A stretch of 64,000 bases of DNA from Bradyrhizobium sp. AUGA SZCCT0283 (GCF_018130385.1 NZ_JAFCLU010000011.1:175647-239646); one strand, 5' to 3'; positions 1 through 8,865 are shown, numbered from the stretch's first letter. A program made the numbers and translations. The notes: generated by a model not told the origin, from the sequence alone.

Positions 1-288
1 ATCGCCGCCTGCGCGCTGTTTGGCTTTTCGGTCGGCAATCTGATCACGCTGCCGGCGCTGATCGTGCAGCGCGAATTCGACCCGCGTTCATTCGGCGTGC
101 TGGTCAGCCTGATCACGGCGATCAACCAGATCACCTACGCGTTCGGCCCCGGCGTGGTCGGCCTGCTGCGCGATCTCTCGGGAAGCTACACGCTGCCGTT
201 CTATGGCTGTATCGCGGTGGAGCTGACGGCGGCCTTGCTGGTCATGATCCGCGGGCGTGCGCGCCACACAAAGACCTCCTCACCATGA
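1..288 (+). CDS. MFS transporter, C-terminal fragment (cut by window edge)
   Basis: The reading frame is open from the first base and ends at 288, so only about 95 C-terminal residues are present. They contain two hydrophobic stretches separated by short loops and a basic tail (RGRARHTK), as in the last helices of a major facilitator superfamily permease of the inner membrane. The substrate cannot be judged from this part. The stop codon lies inside a half copy of a palindromic repeat (ctcctcaccatgagg, about 279-293), so the last few residues may be repeat-derived. The next gene is convergent with a 4-base gap. Confidence 0.6.
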   Translation: MAACALFGFSVGNLITLPALIVQREFDPRSFGVLVSLITAINQITYAFGPGVVGLLRDLSGSYTLPFYGCIAVELTAALLVMIRGRARHTKTSSP

Positions 289-292
289 GGAA

Positions 293-787
293 TTAGGTTT
301 CCCGCTGCCGCAGCAAATCCTCCAGATCCAGCCGTTTCGTGAACATCGCCAGCGATCCATCCGGCGCTCGCGGCCATTCTTCCTGCGGCCGGTCGCGGTA
401 GAGCTCGACGCCGTTCTGGTCGGGATCGCGCAAATACAGCGCCTCGCTGACGCCGTGGTCGCTGGCGCCGTCCAGCTCGATGCCGGCCTCGATCACGCGA
501 TACAGCGCATCCGCCAGCGCCGGGCGCGTGGGATAGAGAATGGCGGTGTGAAACAGCCCGGTGGCATCAGGCGGCGGTGGATGGCCGCCTTTGCTTTCCC
601 AGGTGTTGAGTCCGATGTGATGGTGATAGCCGCCCGCCGAAATGAACGCCGCACTGGCGCCCATCCGCTGCATCACCTCGAAGCCGAGCACGCCGCAATA
701 GAACCCCAGCGCGCGCTCGAGATCGGCGACCTTGAGGTGAACATGCCCGATCCGGGTGCCTGATATGATGGGTGGGTTCTGGGGCAT
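293..787 (-). CDS. VOC family (glyoxalase / extradiol dioxygenase-like) protein
   Basis: A 164-residue protein with the vicinal oxygen chelate fold. The N-terminal HVHLKVADLERALGFY is the classic first beta-alpha-beta unit. The metal-ligand pattern His (HVHL), His (YHHHIGL) and Glu (GVELYRD) is complete, so a metal-dependent lyase or dioxygenase activity is plausible. It resembles the CatE-like 'catechol 2,3-dioxygenase-like' proteins common in rhizobia, whose substrates are mostly unknown. ATG start at 787. It is monocistronic here and convergent with the upstream MFS gene. Confidence 0.75.
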   Translation of the reverse strand: MPQNPPIISGTRIGHVHLKVADLERALGFYCGVLGFEVMQRMGASAAFISAGGYHHHIGLNTWESKGGHPPPPDATGLFHTAILYPTRPALADALYRVIEAGIELDGASDHGVSEALYLRDPDQNGVELYRDRPQEEWPRAPDGSLAMFTKRLDLEDLLRQRET

Positions 788-812
788 GTGCTTCTCCGCT
801 TGCGGTTCTCAA

Positions 813-1033
813 CCTCGCCCCGCTTGCGGGGCGAGGCGTAGGCCGCCTTCGACGGCCGTCCAATAAAGAACGCCGAAGCAGGGCTTCGGCTATACTTTAC
901 GCGAAGCGGAAAGTCCGGGTGAGGGGGTACAGTCTATCGTGAGGTCACGTTTCGCGGAGGGAGCCCCTCACCCCGACCCTCTAAGAGCGAGCTTCGCTCG
1001 TCTCGACCCCGCGTAAGTGCGGGGAGAGGGGAA
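813..1033. repeat. Palindromic intergenic repeat (cctcgccccgc family)
   Basis: An 11-bp perfect hairpin (813-823 with 826-836) is followed by aggcgtaggccgcc and, further on, by a second structured stretch (961-1033). The same hairpin-plus-aggcgtaggc motif recurs near 40687-40730, so this is a dispersed repeat and not a gene-specific terminator. Confidence 0.6.
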
Positions 1034-1041
1034 GAGAGAAC

Positions 1042-1587
1042 TCACGCAAGATCTGATATCTCACCGTCCGGCAGTCCGAACTCAAAGGTGTTCAGCGTCA
1101 TCGACACCATCGTGTAGTAGCCGCACAGCCCGATCACTTCGACAATCCCGCGTTCGGTGAGCACCTTCACCGCCTCATCGTACAGCGGTTGCGAGACCCC
1201 TTTACCCTCATGCAGCGACTTGGCGAGGTCGTAGATCATCTGGCCTTTTGGGTCGTCAAACGTCGGCGTGCGGCGGTCGCGGATGTCTTCGATGATTTTG
1301 GGGTCCACGCCGCCCTTCAGCGCCAGCCGCTTGTGCGCGAACCATTCGTAATGCGAGGTCCAGTGCCGCGCGGTGACGAGGATTGCGATCTCGGAAAGCT
1401 TTGCGGGAAACATCGTGTTGAAACGAAGCTGCTCGCCGAGCCGCGTGGCATGCCGCGCCATGTCCGGGCTGTTGAGCCAGGCCATCATCGGCGCCGGCGG
1501 GGCGCCGCGCTTGCCTGATATCGCCTCGTCGTAGGTTTCTTTTTGTTCGGCGCTCATTTCGCCAGGCGAAAGCAATTTCAGCCGCAT
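1042..1587 (-). CDS. Carboxymuconolactone decarboxylase / AhpD-like protein
   Basis: About 181 residues from the internal ATG at 1587, which I prefer over upstream starts because a GAGGAAA ribosome site lies just before it. The central region (RFNTMFPAKLSEIAILVTARHW, then YEWFAHKRLALKGG) matches the all-helical AhpD/CMD fold. However, the redox CxxC motif of true AhpD is absent: the equivalent place has SHYEWFAH. That points to the CMD-like branch, which often accompanies aromatic or acyl-CoA catabolism. It is divergent from the acyl-CoA dehydrogenase pair, so it may share their control. The exact reaction is unknown. Confidence 0.7.
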   Translation of the reverse strand: MRLKLLSPGEMSAEQKETYDEAISGKRGAPPAPMMAWLNSPDMARHATRLGEQLRFNTMFPAKLSEIAILVTARHWTSHYEWFAHKRLALKGGVDPKIIEDIRDRRTPTFDDPKGQMIYDLAKSLHEGKGVSQPLYDEAVKVLTERGIVEVIGLCGYYTMVSMTLNTFEFGLPDGEISDLA

Positions 1588-1747
1588 GCCCGTTTCCTCT
1601 TGTTTTTCAATCGTTACGGCTTTGCGCATACACCCGATTCCGCGTCATGACCACCACCGCAGCAGCATGGGCTGACGTCAGACATATATTGAATTCCGCA
1701 ACGCGAGGGCTAAGGTCGCTCCCAACATCCCACATGGAAACGCCATC

Positions 1748-2932
1748 ATGTCCGATCTGGAAATATTCCGCCGTGAAACCCGCGCCTGGCTGGAGGCGAA
1801 TTGCCCGCCGGAGATGCGGCGTCCGATGACTTCGGAGAACGACACCTATTGGGGCGGCCGCAATGCCAAATTCTCGTCGGAGCCGCAGCGTGTCTGGTTC
1901 GAGCGGATGCGCGACAAGGGCTGGACCGTGCCGGACTGGCCCAAGGAATATGGCGGCGGAGGGCTCGATCGCGCCGAGCACAAGGTGCTGCGCGAGGAGA
2001 TGTCGGCGATCGGCGCCCGCGCGCCGCTGTCGAGTTTCGGCATCTGGATGCTCGGGCCGGCGCTGTTGAAATACGGCAACGAGGCGCAGAAGAAGGAGCA
2101 TCTGCCGAAAATCGCCGCAGGCCTGATCCGCTGGTGCCAGGGCTATTCCGAGCCGAACGCCGGATCGGACCTCGCCTCGCTGCAGACCCGCGCCGAGAGC
2201 GATGGCGACGATTACATCATCACCGGCCAGAAGATCTGGACGTCCTACGCGAACTACGCCGACTGGATCTTCTGCCTGGTGCGGACCGATTCGACGGCGA
2301 AGAAGCATGACGGCATCAGTTTTATCCTGTTCGATATGGCCTCGAAGGGCGTGTCGACCAAACCTATTCTCCTGATCTCGGGCTATTCGCCGTTCTGCGA
2401 AACCTTCTTCGATAATGTGCGCGTGCCGAAGTCGCATGTGGTGGGTACCGTCAACCGCGGCTGGGATGTGGCGAAATATCTGTTGCAGCACGAGCGGGCG
2501 ATGATCTCGGGCACTGGAGAGCGCGGTATCGGCCGTCCGCTCGGGCAGGTCGCCGCCGACTCCGTCGGAAGTGATGATTCCGGTCGGCTCGACGATGCCA
2601 TGCTGCGCAGCCAGATCGCCGCGTTCGACATCGACGAGGCGGCGTTTGCAGCCGTGGCCGAACGCGCCGTCGATCTGGCGAAAGCCGGGCAGTCGCATCC
2701 GGCGTTTTCCTCGGCGATGAAATATTACGGCACCGAGCTCAACAAGCGCCGCCACGAAATCCTGATGTCGGCGGGCGGCATCGATGCGCTGGAATGGGAA
2801 AGCGGGCGCTCCAGAGGCGGCGCCCGCCCGCGCGCCTGGCTGCGCACCAAGGCCAACTCGATCGAAGGCGGCACCTCCGAGGTGATGCTCGGCATCGTCG
2901 CCAAGCGCATCCTCGATCTGCCGGGGGCGTGA
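1748..2932 (+). CDS. Acyl-CoA dehydrogenase, large-type subunit
   Basis: A 394-residue flavin-dependent acyl-CoA dehydrogenase that introduces an alpha,beta double bond into an acyl-CoA. Family signatures: helical N-terminus ending in WPKEYGGGGL, the FAD-side QGYSEPNAGSDLASLQT, ITGQKIWTSYA, and the C-terminal SIEGGTSEVMLGIVAKRIL. A second, smaller dehydrogenase follows on the same strand. Such large/small pairs (for example PimC/PimD, or FadE pairs on steroid side chains) commonly form heteromers acting on unusual or dicarboxylic acyl-CoAs. The two genes are separated by a 28-bp inverted repeat pair. Confidence 0.9.
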   Translation: MSDLEIFRRETRAWLEANCPPEMRRPMTSENDTYWGGRNAKFSSEPQRVWFERMRDKGWTVPDWPKEYGGGGLDRAEHKVLREEMSAIGARAPLSSFGIWMLGPALLKYGNEAQKKEHLPKIAAGLIRWCQGYSEPNAGSDLASLQTRAESDGDDYIITGQKIWTSYANYADWIFCLVRTDSTAKKHDGISFILFDMASKGVSTKPILLISGYSPFCETFFDNVRVPKSHVVGTVNRGWDVAKYLLQHERAMISGTGERGIGRPLGQVAADSVGSDDSGRLDDAMLRSQIAAFDIDEAAFAAVAERAVDLAKAGQSHPAFSSAMKYYGTELNKRRHEILMSAGGIDALEWESGRSRGGARPRAWLRTKANSIEGGTSEVMLGIVAKRILDLPGA

Positions 2933-2952
2933 GCCTCCAGCCGTTCTCTCAC

Positions 2953-3066
2953 GTCGTCCCTGCGAAAGCAGGGACCCATAACCACCGCTGTCTGAGCATT
3001 GTGACGCTAGCACCATTCATACTCGATAAGCCGCGGCGTATGGGTCCCTGCTTTCGCAGGGACGAC
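2953..3066. repeat. REPIN-like inverted repeat pair (gtcgtccctgcg family), copy 1
   Basis: Two perfect 28-bp inverted arms (2953-2980 and 3039-3066) flank about 58 bp. A second copy in the opposite orientation lies at 50144-50264. Besides the arms, both copies share an inner accaccg and an inner ccgcggcg next to the arms, so the whole unit moves as one. It sits between the two acyl-CoA dehydrogenase genes. Confidence 0.8.
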
Positions 3067-3105
3067 GAAGCAACTTAATTCACCTCTGAAGCGGATATCT
3101 GTCCA

Positions 3106-4245
3106 ATGGCACTCGTCCTCACCGAAGAACAATCCATGCTGCGCGACAGCGCCCGCGGCCTCATCAGCGACAAGGCGCCGGTGGCGCACCTGCGCAGCTT
3201 GCGCGACAGCAAGGACGCAACGGGCTTCTCCCGCGACCTCTGGAAGGCGTTTGCCGAGATGGGATTTTCCGGCCTGCTGGTGCCGGAAAATTTCGGCGGC
3301 TCCGGGCTCGGCTGCGTCGAGGCCGGCGTTGTCATGGAGGAAATCGGCCGCACTTTGATGCCGTCGCCATTCCTGTCGACAGCGGTGCTGGCGGTGTCCG
3401 CACTGGCGCGCGGCGGCAGCGAAGCGCAGAAGTCGGCGCATCTGCCGAAGGTCGCGGACGGCTCGCTGCTGGCCGCACTTGCGGTCGATGAAGGGACAAA
3501 GCATCGCCCGCTGCAGATCAACTTGCAGGCGGTGCGTTCCGGCAACGGTTTCAAGCTCAACGGCGCCAAGGCTCTCGTGGTCGACGGTCACACCGCCGAT
3601 CTCCTGATCGTCGCTGGCCGCACCGGCGGCGCGGCCGGTGAGCGCAACGGGCTGACACTGTTCCTGGTCGATCCCAAGGCCAAGGGCGTTGCGATCGAAC
3701 GCACCGTGATGGTCGATGCGCACAACGCCGCTCGAATCGAATTCGCCAATGTCGAGGTCGATGCCGATCATGTGCTCGGCGAGGTCGACCAGGGCGGGGC
3801 GCTGCTGGACGGCGTGCTCAATATCGGCCGCGGTGCGGTGGCCTCCGAAATGGTGGGCCTGAGCGAGGAGGTGTTCGGCCGCACCGTCACGTATCTCAAG
3901 GAGCGCAAGCAGTTCGGCAAGCTGATCGGCGAATTCCAGGCGCTGCAGCACCGCGCCGCCCAGCTCTACATCGACATCGAGATCACCCGCTCGGCCGTCC
4001 TGAAGGCGCTGCAGATGCTTGACGGCGATTTCGAGCACGCTGGCGCCGCGGTCGCAGTCGCAAAGGCCCGCGCCGGCACCACGGCGACGCTGGCGGTACA
4101 GGAGGGTGTGCAGATGCACGGCGGCATGGGCATGACCGACCAGTTCGACATCGGCTTCTTCATGAAGCGCGCGCGGGTCTGCCAGGAATTGTTTGGGGAC
4201 AGCAATTACCACGCTGATCAACTGGCGCGGATGAAGAGTTATTAG
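3106..4245 (+). CDS. Acyl-CoA dehydrogenase, small-type subunit
   Basis: A 379-residue acyl-CoA dehydrogenase. It has the N-terminal helical domain (MGFSGLLVPENFGGSGLG), a divergent middle domain without the usual EPxAGSD flavin motif (the corresponding stretch reads LAVDEGTKH), and a good C-terminal domain (QFGKLIGEFQALQHRAAQLY and QMHGGMGMTDQFDIGFFMKRA). Loss of the middle-domain flavin motif is typical of the partner subunit in heteromeric ACADs. It is probably co-expressed with the preceding dehydrogenase despite the repeat between them. Confidence 0.87.
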   Translation: MALVLTEEQSMLRDSARGLISDKAPVAHLRSLRDSKDATGFSRDLWKAFAEMGFSGLLVPENFGGSGLGCVEAGVVMEEIGRTLMPSPFLSTAVLAVSALARGGSEAQKSAHLPKVADGSLLAALAVDEGTKHRPLQINLQAVRSGNGFKLNGAKALVVDGHTADLLIVAGRTGGAAGERNGLTLFLVDPKAKGVAIERTVMVDAHNAARIEFANVEVDADHVLGEVDQGGALLDGVLNIGRGAVASEMVGLSEEVFGRTVTYLKERKQFGKLIGEFQALQHRAAQLYIDIEITRSAVLKALQMLDGDFEHAGAAVAVAKARAGTTATLAVQEGVQMHGGMGMTDQFDIGFFMKRARVCQELFGDSNYHADQLARMKSY

Positions 4246-4250
4246 CGCTC

Positions 4251-4352
4251 GTCATTCCGGGGCGCGCGAAGCGCGAGCCCGGAATCCATTTTGCAATTGC
4301 GGCCTGATGGATTCCGGGCCCTGCGCCCAAGAGGGCGCATCCCGGAATGACG
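4251..4352. repeat. Palindromic repeat (gtcattccgggg family), copy 1
   Basis: Inverted arms beginning gtcattccgggg and ending ccccggaatgac-like sequence, with an inner pair around ggattccgggccc. The same family recurs at 51737-51820. Lying after the acyl-CoA dehydrogenase and before a convergent gene, it could also act as a bidirectional terminator. Confidence 0.7.
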
Positions 4353-4367
4353 GCTTTGCGGCTTCTC

Positions 4368-5408
4368 TTACCTGATCGGCGGCGCGTACTGGATGCCGCC
4401 GTTGCTCCACAGCGAGTTCAGTCCGCGCGGGATCTTCAGCTTCGATCCTTCGCCGACGTTGCGCTCGTAGATCTCGCCGTAATTGCCGACATGGCGGATG
4501 ATGCGGGCGGCCCAGTCCTTGCTCAGGCCGAGGTCTTCGCCGTAGCTGCCTTCGGTGCCGACCAGCCGCATCACGTCGGGTTTCTTCGACTTCAGCGCCT
4601 CATCGATGTTCTTCGAGGTGATGCCGAGCTCCTCGGCGTTGATCATCGCGTAAAGCGTCCACTTCACGAGCATCATCCAGTCGTCGTCGCGCTGACGTAC
4701 CACGGGAGCGAGCGGCTCCTTGGAAATGACGTCGGGCAGGATGACGTGGTCGCTCGGCTGGATGAGGTTCAAGCGGAGTGCGTAGAGCTGGGAGACGTCG
4801 GCGGTGAAGGTATCGCACTTGCCGGATTCATAGGCCTTGAGCACGTCTTCCAGCTTGGGAAACTTGACTTCCGTGTATTTCATGTTGTTGGCGCGGAAAT
4901 GGTCGGCGACGTTGAGCACCGTCGTCGTCCCCTCCTGCACGCAAACCTTGCTGTTGTTGAGGTCCAGCGCGGAATCGATGTTGCGCGAGCGCGGCAGCAT
5001 GAAACCCTGGCCGTCATAATAGGCGACGGCCGGGAAATAGAGGTCGTAATTGGTCTCGCGCGACATGCTCCAGGTCGAGTTGCGGGAGAGTATGTCGACC
5101 TTGCGGCTCTGCAATTCCTTGAAGCGTTCGCTGGCGTCGAGCGGTACGAATTTCGCCTTCTTTGGGTCGTCGAAGATCGCCGCGGCGACCGCGCGGCAGA
5201 AGTCGACATCGAAGCCGGTCCAGTCGCCCTTGTCGTCGGGGATCGAGAAGCCGGGCAGGCCCTTGTTGACGCCGCACAGCACGTCGCCGCGGCGGATGGT
5301 CCGCTTCAGGGTCTTGGTGTCGTAACGCTCATAGGTGATCGCGATAGCCGCGACCGCGATTGCGACCGCCAGCCCGATGAGGAGGCCGCCTCGAAATGTC
5401 CGTAGCAT
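4368..5408 (-). CDS. Amino-acid ABC transporter substrate-binding protein (AapJ/BztA-like)
   Basis: A 346-residue periplasmic binding protein of the polar amino acid family (SBP_bac_3). The N-terminus (LLIGLAVAIAVAAIAITY) is an uncleaved-looking signal anchor. Then come RGDVLCGVNKGLPGFS, GFDVDFCRAVAAAIF and RNSTWSMSRETNYDLYFPAVAYYDGQGF, as in general L-amino acid binding proteins. No permease or ATPase genes lie next to it, so it is an orphan that may dock to a transporter elsewhere or serve as a sensor. ATG start at 5408. Confidence 0.85.
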   Translation of the reverse strand: MLRTFRGGLLIGLAVAIAVAAIAITYERYDTKTLKRTIRRGDVLCGVNKGLPGFSIPDDKGDWTGFDVDFCRAVAAAIFDDPKKAKFVPLDASERFKELQSRKVDILSRNSTWSMSRETNYDLYFPAVAYYDGQGFMLPRSRNIDSALDLNNSKVCVQEGTTTVLNVADHFRANNMKYTEVKFPKLEDVLKAYESGKCDTFTADVSQLYALRLNLIQPSDHVILPDVISKEPLAPVVRQRDDDWMMLVKWTLYAMINAEELGITSKNIDEALKSKKPDVMRLVGTEGSYGEDLGLSKDWAARIIRHVGNYGEIYERNVGEGSKLKIPRGLNSLWSNGGIQYAPPIR

Positions 5409-5461
5409 TTTCTAACTCACAATTTCAGGGAAATGGGTCGGCTGGAGGAATCGCGTCGCAA

Positions 5462-6061
5462 TTACAGTTCCGGCTTTTGCCGGATGATCACCTTGGTGCC
5501 GACCGGGACGCGCTCGTAGAGATCGGCGACGTCGGCGTTGACCAGGCGGAAGCAGCCGGAGGAGACGGCGGTACCGATCGTGTCGGGCCGGTTGGTGCCG
5601 TGGATGCGGTAGACGGTGGTGCCGAGATACATTGCGCGGGCACCGAGCGGATTGCCGGGGCCGCCGGCCATGAAGCGCGGCAGATAGGGCTGGCGCGCGA
5701 TCATCTCGGGTGGCGGTGTCCAGTCCGGCCATTCCGCCTTGCGGGTGATGTTCACGAGCCCCTGCCACTGGAATCCCTCGCGGCCGACACCGATGCCGTA
5801 GCGCAATGCGCGGCCGTTGCCCTGAACCAGATAAAGATGGCGCTCGGCCGTGACCACGATGATGGTGCCCGGCGCTTCGCTGGTGCGATAGAGCACCGCA
5901 GTCTTCCTGAACTGCGGATCGAGTTCGACGGATTCGTCAGGGATAAGCCCCGGTTGGTCGCCGACGTCGGGCTGTCGCGTCTGCGCCTGGCTCTGCGGGG
6001 CCGAAAGGACCAGACCGCCTGCAGCGATCATCATCCAGATCAGGTGCCGAAATTTCGTCAT
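5462..6061 (-). CDS. L,D-transpeptidase (YkuD/ErfK family)
   Basis: About 199 residues from the ATG at 6061, chosen because AGGAGAG precedes it and a clean signal peptide follows (MTKFRHLIWMMIAAGGLVLS...AQA). The YkuD catalytic region is present: RIHGTNRPDTIGTAVSSGCFRL contains the His and the nucleophilic Cys. The enzyme would cross-link peptidoglycan stem peptides or anchor proteins in the periplasm. The Ser in SSGC, instead of the more common SHGC, is seen in many rhizobial members. It stands alone upstream of a repeat-rich gap. Confidence 0.88.
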   Translation of the reverse strand: MTKFRHLIWMMIAAGGLVLSAPQSQAQTRQPDVGDQPGLIPDESVELDPQFRKTAVLYRTSEAPGTIIVVTAERHLYLVQGNGRALRYGIGVGREGFQWQGLVNITRKAEWPDWTPPPEMIARQPYLPRFMAGGPGNPLGARAMYLGTTVYRIHGTNRPDTIGTAVSSGCFRLVNADVADLYERVPVGTKVIIRQKPEL

Positions 6062-6089
6062 CGCAGAGCTCTCCTCGTGGCACGTTGGC

Positions 6090-6205
6090 CAAATGCGCAT
6101 GATCCGCCAAAGTGTAAGCGGTTGGGCGATAAGATCATGCGTCACTTTTAAGTCAGAGCGCGATCGGACGCAAAACCGGTTCCCACTTTTGCTGATCGCG
6201 CTCGG
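6090..6205. repeat. Short palindromic repeats (gcatgatc / gcgcgatc families)
   Basis: Two adjacent imperfect palindromes: gcatgatccgcc...gataagatcatgc (about 6098-6146) and gagcgcgatcgg...gctgatcgcgctc (about 6156-6204), both with aaagtg/cactttt-type cores. They form the gap between the L,D-transpeptidase and the cyd operon end and look like dispersed repeats. I see no gene in 6205-6323. Confidence 0.5.
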
Positions 6206-6323
6206 GAACCATCAAATCTCAGGGCCAGCTTGATGGCAAGTTTAGGGCGAATGAGGCGGATAGGTGACTGAAATGTCTTCTATTTCCGCCAACCGCCCAA
6301 TTCATGGGGTATCCGGCTTTGGC

Positions 6324-6455
6324 CTATTTCGGCGCGATCCACAGCCGCAGGCAAAACGAAATCAGCGCCACAGTACCGACGCCGCCGAGCCATAGCAGCA
6401 CAAACCACAGTAAACGCTGCGCGAGAGGGCGTGGATTTGGCTTGGTCCAAATCAA
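6324..6455 (-). CDS. DUF2474-like small membrane subunit of the bd oxidase operon
   Basis: A 43-residue protein starting at TTG (6455-6453) that overlaps the cydB stop codon, so translation is probably coupled. It has a short basic/proline N-terminus (WTKPNPRPLAQRL), one hydrophobic helix (LLWFVLLWLGGVGTVALISF) and the end LRLWIAPK. Size, the R-L-x-W-F start of the helix and its place directly after cydB fit the DUF2474 family found in alphaproteobacterial cyd operons. It may play a role like CydX in stabilising the oxidase; that role is an inference. It is easily missed because it lacks ATG. Confidence 0.7.
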   Translation of the reverse strand: MIWTKPNPRPLAQRLLWFVLLWLGGVGTVALISFCLRLWIAPK

Positions 6456-7459
6456 TGATACCCGCTCTCGGGTCTGACCTTGCCGCGAAACACCCAATAG
6501 GCCCACGCGGTATAGCCCAGGATCAGCGGTATCAGCACGGCGACACCGAAAAGCATGAAGATCTGGCTGTTCTCCGGCGCCGCCGCCTGCCAGATGGTGA
6601 TGCTCTGCGGCACGATATAGGGATACATGCTGATGCCGAGCCCGGCATAGGACAGCGCGAACAGCGCCAGCGTCAGGAAGAACGGCTGGTAGTCGTATTT
6701 GTTGGCGAGGCTGCGCAGCAGCATGACCGTAACCGCAGCCACCGCGACCGGCACCGGCGCGGTCAGCAGGATGTTCGGCCAGGAGAACCAGCGCTGCGTG
6801 TACTGCACGTGGAGGAACGGCGTCGCGATGCTGACAGCGCCGATGGCCCCGAGCATTGCAAGCAACAACATCCAGCTCAGATGATAGGCGCGGTCGCGCA
6901 ATTCGCCTTCCGTTTTCATCACCAGCCATGTCGCCCCCAGCAGCGCATAGCCGATCACCAGCGCCACGCCGGTCAGGATGCTGAACGGCGTCAGCCAGTC
7001 CCACCAGCCGCCGGCATAGTGGCGGCCCGAGACGTGGATGCCTTGCAGGATGGCGCCAAGGGCAATGCCCTGCGCCAGCGTCGCCAGCAGCGATCCGCCG
7101 GCAAAGGCGATGTCCCACTTGTTCCGTTCCTTTGTCGTGCGCCAGCGAAATTCGAAGGCGACACCGCGGAACACCAGTCCGAGCAGCATCGCGATCATGG
7201 GCGTGTAAAGCGCCGGCATCAGCACGGAATAGGCCAGCGGAAACGCAGCCATCAGGCCGCCACCGCCGAGCACGAGCCAGGTTTCGTTGCCGTCCCAGAC
7301 CGGCGCAACACTGTTCATGATGACGTCGCGATCGCGCTTCTCCGGAAACAGCGGAAACAGGATGCCAAGGCCGAGGTCGAACCCGTCCATCACGACATAG
7401 ACAAACACGGCAAAGGCGATGATGAAGGCCCAGATGATGGCAAGGTCGATCGGGATCAT
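6452..7459 (-). CDS. cydB: Cytochrome bd-type quinol oxidase subunit II
   Basis: A 335-residue polytopic membrane protein. N-terminal YVVMDGFDLGLGILFPL, NSVAPVWDGNETWLVLGGGG and the FRGVAFEFRWRTT helix are hallmark CydB motifs. With CydA it forms the cyanide-insensitive quinol oxidase that reduces O2 to water in the inner membrane at low oxygen or under respiratory stress. It overlaps cydA by 4 bases (ATGA) and the downstream DUF2474 gene by 3, forming a tight three-gene operon. Confidence 0.95.
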   Translation of the reverse strand: MIPIDLAIIWAFIIAFAVFVYVVMDGFDLGLGILFPLFPEKRDRDVIMNSVAPVWDGNETWLVLGGGGLMAAFPLAYSVLMPALYTPMIAMLLGLVFRGVAFEFRWRTTKERNKWDIAFAGGSLLATLAQGIALGAILQGIHVSGRHYAGGWWDWLTPFSILTGVALVIGYALLGATWLVMKTEGELRDRAYHLSWMLLLAMLGAIGAVSIATPFLHVQYTQRWFSWPNILLTAPVPVAVAAVTVMLLRSLANKYDYQPFFLTLALFALSYAGLGISMYPYIVPQSITIWQAAAPENSQIFMLFGVAVLIPLILGYTAWAYWVFRGKVRPESGYH

Positions 7460-8865
7460 CGGGCGGCTCCCTCGGTTGCCGCGCCGGCGGCAGGCGTGAT
7501 GCCGGCCGTGCGGATCGGAACTTCGTGCGACGGTCCCTGTTCGCCGGGATGCGGCGGGGCCGCCATCAGGCGCAGCAGATAGATCACGCCGGCTGTGAAT
7601 ACGGCGAAATAGACGATGATGAAGGCGATCAGCGAGGAGGCAACCGCGGGCGCCGCCAGCGGCGAAGCCGATTCAACCGTGCGCAATAATCCGTACACGG
7701 TGTAGGGCTGCCGCCCGGTCTCGGTCGTGATCCAGCCCGCAAGAACGGCAATAAAACCTGCGGGAGCCATCGCGACCGCAAACATGTGTAGCAGCCGGGA
7801 ATCGTACAGCTTGCCCTGCACGCGCAGCAACAGGCTGAACAGGCCGAGCGCCAGCATGAGCAATCCCATGCCGACCATGATCCGGAACGACCAGAACGTG
7901 ATCGCCACCGGCGGCCAGTTTTCGCGCGGCACCGTGTCGAGGCCGGCCATCGGCGCGTCAGGGGAGTGCTTGAGGATCACCGATCCCAGCTTCGGCACTT
8001 CGATCGCATAGTCGACCCTGCCGGCGGCCTGGTTGGGCATGCCGAACAGGATCAGGGGCGCGCCGTCCTTGTGGCTCTGGAAATGTCCTTCCATCGCCAT
8101 GATCTTCACCGGCTGGTGCTCCAGCGTGTTGAGCCCGTGCTGATCGCCGGCGAGAATCTGGATCGGCGCCACCAGCGTCGCCATCCACATCGCCATCGAA
8201 AACATCACGCGGGCGCCGGCGAGGTGGCGGTCGCGCAGCAGGTGCCAGGCGCCGACCGCGCCGACCACCAGCGCGGTGGTCAGGTATGCCGCCAGCACCA
8301 TGTGCACGAGACGGTAGGGGAATGACGGGTTGAAGATCACTTTCAGCCAGTCGGCGGCGATGAACTGCCCGTCGGCATTGACGGCGTGGCCCGCCGGCGT
8401 CTGCATCCAGGAATTCGCGGACAGAATCCAGAACGCCGAAATCAACGTGCCGATCGCGACCATCAGCGTCGCCAGAAAATGCAGTCCTGGACCGACGCGC
8501 CGCAGGCCGAACAGCATCACGCCGAGGAAGCCTGCTTCCAGGAAGAACGCGGTCAAAACCTCGTAGGCCATCAGCGGGCCGATCACCGGGCCGGTCTTGT
8601 CGGAGAAGGCCGACCAGTTGGTGCCGAACTGGTAGGACATCACGATGCCCGACACCACGCCCATGCCGAAGGCGACGGCGAATATCTTCAGCCAGTAATT
8701 GAACAGGTTGATGTAGACCTCGCGTCCGGTCGCGAGCCACAGCGCTTCGAGCACCGCGAGATAGCTCGCGAGCCCGATCGAGAAGGCTGGAAATATGATG
8801 TGGAACGACATCGTGAAAGCAAACTGCGCCCGGGCCAATACGACCGCATCCCAGCCTTCGAACAT
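7456..8865 (-). CDS. cydA: Cytochrome bd-type quinol oxidase subunit I
   Basis: About 469 residues from the ATG at 8865 (AGGTGG just upstream). A further upstream TTG would add six residues without a better ribosome site. Typical N-terminus ARAQFAFTMSFHIIFPAFSIG, with the haem-ligand His in the first helix, and GWITTETGRQPYTVYGLLRT near the C-terminus. The periplasmic loop is short, which suggests the CIO (short Q-loop) subtype and not the E. coli long-loop type. First gene of the cydAB-DUF2474 operon. Its promoter must lie in 8866-9014; no FNR-type box was clear there. Confidence 0.95.
   Translation of the reverse strand: MFEGWDAVVLARAQFAFTMSFHIIFPAFSIGLASYLAVLEALWLATGREVYINLFNYWLKIFAVAFGMGVVSGIVMSYQFGTNWSAFSDKTGPVIGPLMAYEVLTAFFLEAGFLGVMLFGLRRVGPGLHFLATLMVAIGTLISAFWILSANSWMQTPAGHAVNADGQFIAADWLKVIFNPSFPYRLVHMVLAAYLTTALVVGAVGAWHLLRDRHLAGARVMFSMAMWMATLVAPIQILAGDQHGLNTLEHQPVKIMAMEGHFQSHKDGAPLILFGMPNQAAGRVDYAIEVPKLGSVILKHSPDAPMAGLDTVPRENWPPVAITFWSFRIMVGMGLLMLALGLFSLLLRVQGKLYDSRLLHMFAVAMAPAGFIAVLAGWITTETGRQPYTVYGLLRTVESASPLAAPAVASSLIAFIIVYFAVFTAGVIYLLRLMAAPPHPGEQGPSHEVPIRTAGITPAAGAATEGAAR

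Noticed and set aside
5462..6061. Loss of the active site in the L,D-transpeptidase (SSGC instead of SHGC)
   Set aside because: The catalytic His upstream and the Cys are present, and this variant is common in rhizobial members.
6456..7118. Upstream part of a 264-codon frame ending in the DUF2474 peptide
   Set aside because: Only the last 43 codons make sense; the rest is a frame-shifted reading of cydB.
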